From assembly GCA_039881145.1 (NCBI GenBank), contig JAYKKI010000015.1:25628001-25692000 (forward strand): DNA of 64,000 nt. Reading direction: 5' to 3'. The translations under genes were made by a program, and so were the position numbers. Source of the stretch: Druceiella hillmani (Eukaryota > Arthropoda > Insecta > Lepidoptera > Hepialidae). Shown in pieces: positions 37,124 through 49,015 of the stretch (position 1 is its first letter; each line of letters begins with the position of its first letter). The notes below the pieces were generated by a model. The model did no database searches. It was not told where the DNA came from and saw nothing but the letters and a program-made list of their open reading frames with translations.

Positions 37124-39050
37124 TTATTTCTTGGTAGGACTATTCTTTGGTACACGTAAAATCAGACTAATCTCCTCTTTTCTCTTATTCTACTTTTCAA
37201 ATACTTCTATTGGTTCATCAAATTCGTAATAAACACGCCTTCCTCTTTTGACTTCTTTAGGACTTGTAATTATTTTTATCATGTTTTCAAAAATCACATC
37301 TGATACATCTGATTTTATTAATTTAAATAATTTAATAAATTTCTAATCTTCATCCACACAACTTTTCGCAACTTCTAAATAGGTTTACTCAACTGGGTTT
37401 TTACTGGGTACTTTTACTAACATATGTGTACCATTTTTTTATTAATAATGGGTGGATGTTGTCTACAGATAGGTCATATGAAGTACCCCGTTTTATGTGC
37501 ACAGTTTTTTCTGATTAACAAGAGGCTGATCATCTTCATCTTCTGAAGTAGAAGTATAAACAGCCTCATAAAATCTTTTTGTAGGAGCTCTAATTATGTT
37601 GGTTATATCAGGCAGTGGTACTTCTAAATCTGAGGTTAGGCTGTCGTTAACTTCTATCTCATGTTCAGGCATTGGACGATAAGTCTTCAAATTGCAACAA
37701 TCACAAAATTTGTCGCAAAAGCAATTCAATGTTCGGTAGCCCAGCACTCCAAGTTGCTGAGCAACTAGTTGGTGGACGTCCATAGTTGAAAGGTCAACGG
37801 AATAATTCCACTTGGAATTTCCATTAAAATCTGGGCAATATCGTCTTTACCAACAGTTTTATCTTACTGCGGTCTTTAAGTGCTTCATAAAATTGTAAAG
37901 CGTCAATTGAGTTTCATTGCTTCACATTCTGAGCCATTTACTTTCATACAAGTTAATAAATTTGCATCGCATACAATTTGTGAGAATATCAAATTCATGT
38001 CATTTGTTTTGATAACTTTGTTTTTATAAGGAGCAACTTTCATTAACATAATATTTGCGTGCAGCTTGCACATGCAGGTTTCGCGGCCATCAATACGAGG
38101 CGGTACGACATAAAACGGTTTATGTCTCGCGAAATAACTGTAGTGATACTTAACGTCTGGAATTCCTTTTCGAAACGATAAGTATAGATTTTTCCTTGTG
38201 TCCAACAAGATCCTTTTCTGCATCTTTTTTTCTATGAAAAGTTATAGTCTCATTTTTCCCAGCAGTAGCTCGTGACACATCATCCCTGGGATTAAATGTA
38301 TGAAATTTTTCGTTTCAATAAAACATTTCTTGGTCGCAATGTACAGTTTTTTTTATTTTCTTCTTATTCCCAAAGTCTCTTGAAACAGTCTAAGTTTTAG
38401 TCCCAAACGTTTAGTTGTTGTCTTCAAGGATTGCTTTAAAGCGGTGTTTTGTTTTATAGTCTTTAATTTTTTTGTAATATACATTTATGGCATTTGTCGA
38501 AATACTTTATTTTCTTTCTTCTTCTTTGCCGCGTTTAATTTTATCTTTAGTTTCTTTTCTACTTTTAGTTATATTATGAATTATGTTGCCTTTTTTTATT
38601 TTATTGACGTTGAAGTCTTGTCTTGTATTTTCGTAGTATTTTCTGTAATTCTTTTACATGGTCTTAAAGTTTCATATTTTGCCTATAAATATTCGATCCG
38701 TCTCGTCTAACTTTTACTCTTCCCCTTGATCTAGCAGCGGATGAGGCTGAAGTCAGTGAACGAGATTTAGGACTTAAAGGAAGTAACCTGGGGCTTGAAG
38801 GAACAGGTGTGGAAGCCGGAGTATTTATTAGAACATTCTGAAAAGCTTTTTGTGGTTCTCTTTCCTTCTTGTTTCTAACTTGCCATTTTCTTTTCATTTG
38901 CCTGTTTTCTCTTGGTGTCATATCTTTGACTAGCTTTTCGCGAGCATGTTATCTTTCTAAGTCTTTACGTTTAACTTCTGCAACTTTTTCGTTGTATTGT
39001 TTCCTTTTTCCCGACAACTTCGCTGCTTTTCCGCCGTAGATAAAGCCATT
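37124..39050 (-). pseudogene. Uncharacterised transposon-like protein with central deletion, minus strand
   Basis: Reading leftwards, ATG at 39048-39050 opens MALSTAEKQR, followed after frameshifts by a basic region (NRQMKRKWQVRNKKEREPQK) and SPRLLPLSPKSRSLTSASSA. Next is a block with MQKRILLDTRKNLYLSFRKG, FARHKPFYVVPPR and TCMCKLHANIMLM (38223-37903). A Cys-rich block follows (MDVHQLVAQQLG and CFCDKFCDCCNLKTY, 37783-37690), then a C-terminal part ending SLILRVPKNSPTKK with a stop at 37124-37126. These match in order an uncharacterised protein family present in many copies in insects and cnidarians. In intact members a core of some 300 residues, thought to be RNase H-like, lies between the TC.C..H.N block and the Cys-rich block. 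Only about 120 bp remain there. The superfamily name is uncertain. It is inactive. Confidence 0.75.
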
Positions 39051-39561
39051 TTTTAATTGCCCCGGGTAGGGCCTCAAGGCCTGAGGCCAAGGGCGGAGGG
39101 GACACCGTACTGTTGTTTAATATTGAAGGTCAAACAAGTAAGGGGCGTTTTTTGTTTTGCAAAATGCGTGACGGAAGATGGCAAGAAAAAACATGTAGAT
39201 CGTCCGGCTCCAAAATATAATATAATGAAACTATTAAACAAAAAAAATAATTTATCCCACGATAAAATTTTTGTTTTGTTTAATAGTTTGAACCTTTACG
39301 TTTGTTTTGTTCTTATTAATTTAATGATAATGTTTTAGAAGTTCAATAAATAATGTTATATTAAAGGGTTCTATATGACTTTTTTTTTTGTAACATTATG
39401 CGACGCCAAGAGACATATTTTATTTGTTTGTAAAACACCTCTGTCACACATTTCGAATACTATGTCACAATGATTTTGTAAAGAACAAAAACAATAAAAA
39501 CGGAATTTTAGTATTCTAACAATGACTATATTGCCCTGCAATTTTGGAAGAATACCGATAT

Positions 39562-39568
<7 letters not shown>
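39051..39568. other. Leader or flank of the minus-strand transposon-like gene
   Basis: Just upstream (right) of the start is a G+C-rich run with GGGCCTCAAGGCCTGAGGCC and further CpGs. This fits a promoter or leader of that element. The plus frame 39057-39338 across it is judged a shadow. No terminal inverted repeat pair bracketing 37.0-39.4 kb was found by eye. Confidence 0.35.

Positions 39569-39651
<83 letters not shown>
39569..39651. repeat. (TA)n microsatellite with ATGTATGT interruption
   Basis: About 80 bp of TA repeats with a GTATGTATGT interruption near 39600. Confidence 0.95.
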
Positions 39652-39658
<7 letters not shown>

Positions 39659-41830
39659 ACAGCTTTTACTAGAACAAAACAAACGTTATATTGAAGCCTA
39701 AATTGAAATAATATACATATAATTACCTTCTGGAGAGACTTATTGAAAAAGATCGTTCTATATTTGGTTTTCACCATGTCAATTTTCGCTCTCTTTTTTC
39801 ACTTATATTTGTTTAATTTTTATTATAACAGAGAACAAAGGACGATGTTGGTCATTACCAGATTACGCTCTTATTTCTATCGCATATTCCATAGTTATTT
39901 CTATATATCGTACTGTTACTCTCCGTATAGAATGAACATATTGCAAAAAGGTCACTTAGTGGGTAGACACTGAATTCTGATAATTACTATTACAATAAAT
40001 GCTTACATAATGAGACTTGCCTGAAACTGGCCAATAATGTTTTTCCACTGTACATTATTTAAAAATTACACGGAAAGTGTTATAAGATTTCACTGATGCC
40101 GATGCTATATACTAAATAACAAAACAAAATCATTTTATTTTATGAGTAAGACTCTATAGAATTGCATTTTTACAAAACAATAATCTAACGGAGAGCAAAG
40201 TGGCGTACGGTGCAACGACGCCGACGATCCGTAACGTGAATATTATTGTTTCGTTACGTTACAATGAAACATTTGAAAATGTGGGACTATTTTTTGTCAG
40301 ATTGGAGAACTTACCAAGTAAAGCCTATAAAATTTAAGTTGGTTTTATATATCAGGTAATTGTACATCACGTAATTGAGGAAATATGCGGTGAGAAAGGG
40401 AGCTTATTATTGAATAGACTAATTTAAAAATCTAGAGTAATTTCTTCTAGCTATCCAAAGCGTCGGTAATACTATTAACGATGCTGCAACACGCTCTCGT
40501 AAGCTAGTGATTGAAGGAGAAGAATGGTAAACGTAAGGGAAAAGGTAGAGAGATATGTATAACAAAAGATTATTTAAGCCGTAACTTTTTTTTAAATGTA
40601 ATCGAATAGTGTACAATTTGGGACTAAGTGCTGTAATTTAATTTTTTAAAAATGAGTATTTTACTATTATAATTTTATAAGTATTTTCCTTATGCTTACA
40701 TAGTTATTTTATATTTATTTAATGTATTTCTGATCTATAGAAACGAGATGGAAATCATGTACTTACAGGAATTTTACGTTTTTCGCCAAAACCTGATAAT
40801 TGTGATAAAATTATTATATAAATATTTTTGTTTGTATTACTACGAAAAAAGTCTTATTAAAAATATTATCTGAAACGTGAATAGAAGTAAAATTAACGAA
40901 TACTTTATTTATATTATAAAAGAATCAAAAATATTTTATTTAGTAGTATTTAACAGTTTTTAAAAAAACATATCTTAATTTTCCAGGTTATTTTTATTTT
41001 CTTTTTAACTTAAAGCACTTGCATAATTGTTGTCAGTTATCTATTATAAAAATAACATTTTGCCTACATATTTTATAATACATTAATAGTTTATTTTGAG
41101 TAATTCGTTCATACATTTTATGAGAATTCATAAAATAAAAATACATAGATCATCTCCTTCACCGACCTTTTGCTCTCTATGGTCATCTCGTTTTTAATAA
41201 AATTTGATAATATATAGCGTGTACAACTTTTCAGAATATTATGCATGAATACCATTTAATATTTGGTGGCCTGATAATTACCTGTTACATTTATTTCGAA
41301 AACACGACACTGCCTGCGTTTTAAAATCAATTTAATAATTGCTATAATATTTTAAATCATTATTTTTGTCGACAAAATATTTTAATTTTCTTTTTACACA
41401 ATTTTTTCGAAAAAGTTCTGAAATAAAGTTTATTTCAGTTAATGAATATGGTGGTGGCATTTTTTAATATTTCTTACCTAAAGTTGAACAATTCAGCACT
41501 TGATGACAAAATTTTACAATAATAAATTATTTATTATTATTTTAATTAACTATAGGCACACCTTTAGTCTTCCGTAAATTTATCTTCAATTCATAGACAT
41601 CTAGGTGTATAAAATGAAGGTTTAGTTGTTTAATAGATGAACGGGTAGGCAATAAATTATCACTATACAAATTTAACTTTCACCTCATTACGGAAGTACA
41701 GAAAGCTACAAAATTCAAAATTGCTTGTAAAAACGCAATTATTTCCCCTGAAATATATCAAAATAGAATGATTTGCCAACGTCATAAACTAGCAGTATAA
41801 AACTCCTGTTAATTCGATATTATTGAATTT
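39652..41830. other. AT-rich intergenic DNA
   Basis: Frames 39743-39973 and 40419-40616 have no motif. A short CpG-rich stretch at 40185-40260 includes TATTGTTTCGTTACG, whose complement recurs at about 45434-45448. No gene supported. Confidence 0.45.
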
Positions 41831-41834
41831 AAAT

Positions 41835-42010
41835 TGCCTTTGAAGTTACAAAACAGCTCGTTTCGGTGTTCCGTCCCAAAGAGCAGCTGCTTTGTATATT
41901 TATCATATAAACAGCTAACAAAGTTCGTCCCGCGAATTGATCCGCACGTGTACTGTTTGCCAATCAACTGGTTCACGGCGTCTGCAATCAAGGGGATGGA
42001 ACCCCCTCGT
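41835..42010. promoter_or_regulatory. G+C-richer block with E-boxes, possible conserved regulatory element
   Basis: Within AT-rich flanks this block carries CAGCTG and CACGTG hexamers and GTTTGCCAATCAACTGG. Frames are open on both strands over most of it (41834-42019 plus, 41809-41991 minus). Absence of stops on both strands with no coding hallmark fits a compact cis-regulatory module or an old repeat better than a gene. No target gene is visible. Confidence 0.25.
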
Positions 42011-42503
42011 TTTATTTAAATTAGCTGGCGATAGTATGGAATATGGAAGAGAGACGTTTGATTCTCCTAATTAATCATCTGTGGTCAAAACCTACGGAGA
42101 TTTTTTTCTTGTATCTATGAAACATTTGTCCAACATATAGGTTTAATTAAGTTGCAAAATGAGGAATTTAAGAATGTTTGATTTTAGATTATATTCAAAA
42201 ATAAATCCGCTTAAAGTGGATTTGTATTCCATCTCAAGAATTTGAGTCTACATCACAGGATATCCCCAATATGGAAGGTATATATTAAAATAAAAGTACC
42301 CTAAAATACAATTCCGTCTATCACCTGAAGTTGATAGGTTAAAAATTATCGTAATTAAGCTAATTAGATAGGAAATAAAGTTATTCGTTTTCGGCGTAAA
42401 ATATCTCAATGAAATATGTTTTGCAAATGACTTAGTTTTTTTTTTATATTTTATAAATGTTTTCTTTATTTCCTTATTTTATTGCGCAAACGTAATAAAA
42501 TAC

Positions 42504-42734
42504 TTACGCAATAAAATAATTATACCGTTGTTTGGGAGCACTGCAGCTTCCAAACAGCGGGTAAACATGTTGAGCCTCAAAAGTGCTCTTAAGATGTCTC
42601 ACGGAACAACTTGATGGACGAGTGAATCTCTGTGGCTCAGGGCGACGTAATTCATCATATTGCATAAGTATAGACCACAATACACTCTTCGGCCCTCTGG
42701 AGATAGATTCGATAGTCTTTTCAACCAGTAACAT
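42504..42734 (-). CDS. Hypothetical 76-codon frame, unrecognised
   Basis: The minus frame from ATG 42734 carries non-AT-driven residues (RRPEPQRFTRPSSCSVRHLK) and its DNA is richer in G+C than the flanks. No domain, signal or membrane segment is recognised and no splice signals are obvious. It may be a gene fragment, a retroposon piece or chance. The confidence is low because the frame is short. Confidence 0.2.
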   Translation of the reverse strand: MLLVEKTIESISRGPKSVLWSILMQYDELRRPEPQRFTRPSSCSVRHLKSTFEAQHVYPLFGSCSAPKQRYNYFIA

Positions 42735-42739
42735 GTAAA

Positions 42740-44364
42740 TATGTAAGCGCAGTTCAAGCCCAGTTTTTTGAACATGAATTTCTTACTTTATCTACTACTG
42801 AGAATTATAGGCAGAAGCAGATAAAGGAATTAAGTTATCTAGCATAATCAGTAAAAATAATATTAGAGGATACATAACAATCTAAAGAGAAATTAATAGT
42901 TAATATGTATAGATACTTTTTAAACATTTTTAATATGTAATTAAGATTTATTTTTTAAGAAAACGGTAGTAAACCATATTGTTTACTAAACTTAAATTAT
43001 TGCTATAGAGACATTTTTCTAAATAGCCGAAATAGGTCGGAACGATTAGTAGCTTGAAAGATGGTATATAATTAAACCAAAAATAATCAAGAAAATTTCT
43101 CTATGTAGCCTAAAAAAAGAGAAAATAAAATGAAAATTGTTACACATATCGTCTTGAGATGGGATTAAGAAGAGAAAAGCTCTAGGGGTAATAATGTTTG
43201 GGAGACTCTTAGAAACTTATAAAACAACTGTTTCTAGCATCATTTATCTAGCTGGTTCAAAAGCTTTGTCGAGGAAAATGTAAGGAATAAGTATAGTAGT
43301 TATGTTTTCGATATGCATTCCAAACCAATTATATTTCGCTATACAAAGATATCTTAAAGAGTTTCAGAAAGAGTAGTAGACCAAAATAAAAATTTCAATC
43401 ATTCTTTTACAAGCCTGTTTAATTATATATTTGATATAATATAAAATCAAATTTATACCATGGGAAGGGTTATAAAGTTGATTAAAAATAAAAACTTTAA
43501 ATAATATCGTGTGGATATTATTTAAAGTAGCAAGTTATAAAAATCAAAAAGCTATATTTTTTAGAAATGTACTTAAGAGAGTTTCAGAGATATTTATGAA
43601 AATGTTCACCAAAAATATGTCCCCTTCTCCTAGTCCGTAACTATTGGGTTCAAAGTTATGAATAAAAATATTACAAATATTACTAAAAATTTACCTAAAA
43701 TTTAGCGGACAATAATACCGATAAATCTACATATATTTCATAGTTTTGAGATATGTACGATCATTTTACGCCTGTCAGAAACGTACTAGGCAATACATTT
43801 ACATGATAAAAATAATATTATTATTGGTTTATATGCTTAAATTTGTATTGATGAAAAACTTAAGCATATACAAATATTTACATATGCGTACTGCGAGTTC
43901 TTTATGCTTTTAAAAGGTTTTTGAATTTCTTTGGGATATATGCACAAAATACTGTTTTCTTGCGACTCGCGTATGCCGCACCCATTTTATAAATCGTTCG
44001 GTCCTTACAAAGAAAAATCGATTATATACTGTACAAAGCAATACTCCACTTCATCCCTCATTTTTAAGTAACTGTCCATATCTTCATAAGAAACTGTACT
44101 AACTCCGTTAAATATTCCGTTATTTTTATAAAGTATATAACAAATCGATTTATTTGAAATCTTCTTCAACTATTGAATAAATATACAACGAAGGGAAACA
44201 AAATTTGAGTTTTAAATCAACAGTATTGTACTGCCTCCTGAGGATATTTGCACAGTCTTATACTTTATTCAATCACATAGTAGAACTTTTTAAAAGAAGT
44301 CCAGCCTATCTGTCATCTAAGGCAACATGCATAAGTTTTTCTAAAATATGTAAAATTTTTAAGT

Positions 44365-44367
<3 letters not shown>
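42740..44367. other. AT-rich intergenic DNA
   Basis: No gene supported. A stem formed by TATATGCTTAA (43830-43840) and its complement (43860-43870) gives a weak hairpin with a 19-base loop. Confidence 0.5.
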
Positions 44368-44453
<86 letters not shown>

Positions 44454-44509
44454 GTATATATGTATATATATACATATATATATGTATATATATATATATA
44501 TATATATAC
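44368..44509. repeat. Large interrupted (TA)n microsatellite
   Basis: About 140 bp of TA with G and C interruptions. The Tyr-Ile frames on both strands are artefacts. Confidence 0.95.
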
Positions 44510-44689
44510 AGTACCAAAAAATATATACTTTCAATAAGCACTAATTAGATTATTACGGCGGTCAACACTATCAAAAAGTAGTTTTTTTTTACGAAATACT
44601 TATAACTTTTTTAAATTAATAGTTTAAAATTGCTACTTCTTTCCTAATGTATAAGTTCTAATGAGTAATTCAATTAAATTAACTCGGAA

Positions 44690-44910
44690 CTCTACCATCC
44701 ACACTAGGAACTGAACATTAGCTTAGTGGTACGAAGAGTGAAGCTACAGTTGGTGTCCGGGGCTAGAGATGCAGTGCTTTCGACTGATCCAAGTCCAGGC
44801 TAATCGTGGAGCAGATTCAGACCCTTCAAGGGCAGTGGCACCGCGGGGGAAAGAAAAGCAATTCACGTGATTCGACGTGTGTGTCGGACGGACACACAAT
44901 TATAAACGCG
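44690..44910 (+). repeat. G+C-rich island with a box A-like motif, possible SINE-type repeat
   Basis: TTAGCTTAGTGGTACGAAG (from about 44718) resembles an RNA polymerase III box A, and GACTGATCCAAGTCC (about 44782) weakly resembles a box B. The distance between them is longer than in a normal tRNA. A true tRNA is excluded because an acceptor stem cannot be formed around that box A. The block ends near a GTGTGTC..GACACAC hairpin (about 44878-44897). It could be a tRNA-derived SINE head or unrelated host sequence. Confidence 0.3.
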
Positions 44911-46865
44911 CATACAGATAATATATAGTTTTCATTTTAATTACATATTTTACTTACTCATTTTACGGACGTGGTTATCATTATAGATAACTGTGAAATC
45001 ATTTTTATTAATATACATTTTCGAACATTTTTCTTGCTCCAAAATCGGTGTTTTTTGATTTTCCAATATCGTGATCGGTCTGTACCAATTTTAAGTAAAT
45101 TATTTACCACAGACACGTACTGCGAAATTTAACGTAGAAAAACCGTTTCGAAAAGGATTTTTTTACGAAGCACTGAGCATTTGGAAATAATTATTAATCA
45201 TAATAACTTAGTACTGTAATAATAACTGACACGGATTACTTTTAAATACGTAGTAATTATTTTTTGGAGTAGGTACCGACACAAAATTAAAATAAACAGA
45301 GCGAAAAACTAAATTAAATGAATATTCCGTAAGATTTCGTTAATGCACCTATTAATTTTCGCATGAAATTTGCACTGAGGTCAAAAAACTAACAATTAAT
45401 ACTACGATTGTTTCGGCAACTAGTACGTGCGTAACGAAACAATATCGCCATTCATTGAAGGACTCCAGGGTGCACAAAAAGATATTGATAAAATTTATAT
45501 TGGGTCACCCTTAAATTATATCTCTTTAAATGAATAATTAATTATTTAAATCGATTTCCACATACCAAAGGTACCACGTTCACATGCATGAAAATACTGT
45601 CGAATTGAGAATCGCAGCTGGTTCCTTTTTGAAGTTGATTGAAAACAAATGGGAGTAAGATGGGTGATCAATACTTTTCTTTAACGTAATTTTATATTTT
45701 AACATGCAAATATTTGCTGCTAGTTTTCGCCACTACTAACTATACCGGTGCAAAATGATAAAGATTGAAATCTTCATTTTCGATTGATTATTTTCTTTCA
45801 GGTTTATCTTTTGTTTAAAATAAAGAATTTATATGTTTTTGTCAGTATATTATGATTATAATTTGATACTCAACTTTGTTTAAATCACGTCGGAAAAACT
45901 TATTTTAGCCAGCATAGTCAAAATACCATTTACTAAATAATTTAATTTATTACCTGTGAACACTTTCATATATTTGTATTCACATATCCACTATGCCACT
46001 AAATGATCCCGCGTAGAGCTAGTATAACTACTCATGCCGTTAATGGATACTGGTGGCATTTACCGACTACATCGCTCTCTATTGTTGCGAGTCGTTTCTA
46101 GGTATAGACATGGAATAGCTCTCCTGATAAGCTACTCCCTTTTGAGCGCGCTTAACATGCAGAATGTTGCTGATGAGCAGACATGTTGCGCCCGTATTGA
46201 TTATGCATGTATTCACTGAGTAAACATTTACGTTACGTTAAGTACATCTCTTTGGGAAACAACGTTTATTTGGAAATTTGTCGATGTATTATCGTAAGGA
46301 CTTTCTTACCTCTCCAACGTGAGACACTTTCAAGAGATTTTTTCTTATCTCTTAATAATTTTGATCAAACATACATAATCTATTCACAATAAGTTTAGAA
46401 AACACTTACAAATACACTTAAATAATATTTTTATTACCATTAATTTCTCAATTTAATGTTCTCCATATATCAGTTACACGTGAACAACGTAACGGTTGTA
46501 ATTCTGAATTTGAAAAGGTTAATAGAATTAACAGTAGTTATTAAAAAAAAATTAAATTAAAACTATTGTAAACGTAGAAAAAATTGTGAGCACTGGAAAT
46601 TTAAATGTAAAATTTCATGAGAAAATAAAGGCAATTAAATATGATTATTATAGCATACAATTTTTAAAAATACTGGTACTCTTTATAATTTTCAGTGGGC
46701 TTTTTATTCAGGGGCTTGTTATTTCAGGTCGATTACTTATATTTTTAGTACATTTAACATCCCACTCAGGATATCACAAACTGACAAAAGAATTCAATAA
46801 TACCTTATGTATTACAAACGAAATATTTACGGCATTTAATGAACCCATGTGCATCCGTATAAACC

Positions 46866-46868
<3 letters not shown>
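44911..46868. other. AT-rich intergenic DNA with one G+C-richer block
   Basis: No gene supported. ATTGTTTCG and CGAAACAAT form a 9-bp inverted pair around 45408-45442. The block 46005-46215 is less AT-rich and has an open plus frame (46034-46219) without a recognised motif. It may be an old repeat. Confidence 0.4.

Positions 46869-46932
<64 letters not shown>
46869..46932. repeat. (TA)n microsatellite
   Basis: Pure TA tract of about 60 bp ending in GTATATGG. Apparent proteins on both strands across it are artefacts. Confidence 0.95.
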
Positions 46933-48335
46933 GGAATAGGAAGAGAAAGATAAATTTCCAAAATTATATTGCCCATATCTATGTTTAATTGTTTCTTTAC
47001 AATCGAAGACCACCCATGACGTTTAATTTTTATGAAATATTTGGAGATTTTATCCTAGTTTTGAATCAATATGAAATCAAGGTGAAAGGAAAATGCTTCA
47101 CATTCAACCATATAGTAAAATGCTAATTTTGAAATAAATATGAAAATATAAACAAATAAATTTATTTAAGTTACCATATAGATTTATCAACATAAATTTT
47201 TATGGCAAAAAAACTTTAAAAAAGATAAATTTAAAAATATCTCGTAAACATAAAATAGTTTCTCATTATAACAGATCACTGAACACTTCATTAAATGATG
47301 CTTCTTTGTAGTGCGGATAATTTAACTAGTGTGGATACTGTAGCCAATATTGGGGGCATTATTGTCTCTACAGAAGATGAAATAATGAATTGACTATTTT
47401 TTAATATAATTCATTTTTGTTGAAGTCCTTAAAGGTTTAGAAGTAATTAAACTTGTATCTATTTTTGGTTATCAAAAGAGAAAAAGCAAAACAAAAAAAT
47501 ATTTATTTTGTAATTTGTTTTGCCAAACTAATTTTTTTGTAATGCATTTCATGTATATGCATATTTTATTTTCCGAATTTATTTGCTTTCAATTAATATT
47601 TTTCTTTCGAAGATAAAATACGTTTTCGCTCATACGATTTACTGTACAAAAATGATACCATTACATCTAAATAAGGTATTGAATAAAACCGGCTAAGAGT
47701 ATGTCAGATATGTTTGCATGGCCGTAAAAGATATAGATAGCAGGTGTTATAAAAAGCATGTAACTTAGAAATCGTAGTCATATAAAACGATGAAATTCTT
47801 CATCTTAACAAAATTTCGTCTTTGTATGTATGGAAAAAAGTAGAAAATGTTCAATGCTACAGAATCCAATATAATTTTCATTTACTTGAGAGCTACATTC
47901 TAGTATTTCTTCAGATTTTTTGAAACGACATTTTAAAAGATGGAACGAGCCGTAATGGCGAAAAGAAATATCTCGAAACATAAGCATTAAAATTACTTAG
48001 TCTCAAAAGAAAATTTCTCCCTTTCTCTCTCTTGATCTCTTCAATGATATTCCATTTGACAAGGTGAGCATTTTTTATTTTCATCCCTTGTTTTTTAACT
48101 TTTTAAATTAGGCTTTCCACTTTAGTTTGAGGCTAACAAAAAGACGACTTAGAATTAATAAATATTATTTTTAGGTCATATGTTTTTTGAAGCATCAAAA
48201 AGGTATAAAGAAATCTATGACAGAACGATCGAATACCGTAGGGTATTATAAATGTCTCAACTGTAATTTTGTTTGATATACAAAAGAAGTTATAATATAG
48301 TTAAAAAATAAACTAGAAAACACGCCGTTCTAATC
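46933..48335. other. AT-rich intergenic DNA
   Basis: No gene, RNA or repeat could be supported. The minus frame 47805-47987 shows no motif. Confidence 0.5.
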
Positions 48336-48337
48336 AA

Positions 48338-48535
48338 AGGCTTCATTGCGACATTTCAAACGAATCCAAACTAGATGGATTTGATGCTAACGATTAAGAA
48401 ATTCTTCATCGCCAGATCCCACAGGTTACAATATGTAACCAAAGGGCTCATTGAGACAAGTCAAACGATCCCGAACTCAAGGGGTTTACTGTTAGCCATT
48501 GAAGAGTTCTTAGGCCACCTTCTGCCTCCATAATC
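48338..48535 (+). repeat. Diverged tandem duplication of about 105 bp
   Basis: Two units begin AATCAAAGGCTTCATTGCGA (about 48338) and AACCAAAGGGCTCATTGAGA (about 48439). They stay alignable through TCAAACGA, GATTTGATGCTAACGATTAA versus GTTTACTGTTAGCCATTGAA, and TTCTTCATCGCC versus TTCTTAGGCCAC. The block is richer in G+C than the flanks. The frame in the second unit (IETSQTIPNSRGLLLAIEEF) is suggestive but interrupted in the first. Confidence 0.65.
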
Positions 48536-48659
48536 ATATCAACTCGGTAGTAACATATTATTTATATTATTATTAGAATCACATACTTTCTCAAAGTTTA
48601 AATCGATAAAACAATTAAAACTTAGCATTAATCGATTTACTAGATTTGCTTACATACAT

Positions 48660-49015
48660 AGTTAGATAAAAGTGAAGCTAATAAGAGCGTCGTAAATGAC
48701 GCCCCTTCACGTTCGAATGCTGTTGATGTATTTCATCGCAACTTTAACCAATTTTTTTCTTTCAATAAGGCTTATAATATTTCTAAATTTAATGTCAGAA
48801 GTCGCCTTTGATCAGAATTATGGAAAAATCAAATTTCCTTGAATCTTTGGAACCAATGCTTGACGGGCCACAGACAAATTCACGGTCATCAATCGTTGAG
48901 CACATATTACGTGTTACTACGCTCACTTCTCGCCCTAAACAGAATTCACGAATTCATGAAATTTTCATCCCTTATTTGTTCATTACCCGCGGTAAATTAG
49001 TTGTTGACTGAGTCG
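48660..49015 (+). other. G+C-richer stretch with an unrecognised 67-codon frame
   Basis: The frame 48808-49011 contains EKSNFLESLEPMLDGPQTN and RSSIVEHILRVTTLTSRPKQ, which is less biased in composition than most frames here. No family is recognised and neither promoter nor splice signals are clear. It could be an exon fragment or part of the repeat at 48338-48535. Confidence 0.2.

Noticed and set aside
39057..39338. 93-codon plus frame beginning in the G+C-rich leader
   Set aside because: It is antisense to the leader of the minus-strand transposon-like gene, its second half is AT-driven, and no motif was seen.
44712..44804. Possible tRNA gene
   Set aside because: With the box A-like motif in place, the acceptor stem does not pair. 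The alternative ATTAGC/GCTAAT stem does not place the D and T arms correctly.
48680..48725. tRNA T-arm-like CACGTTCGAATGCTG
   Set aside because: No matching D arm, anticodon arm or acceptor stem was found.
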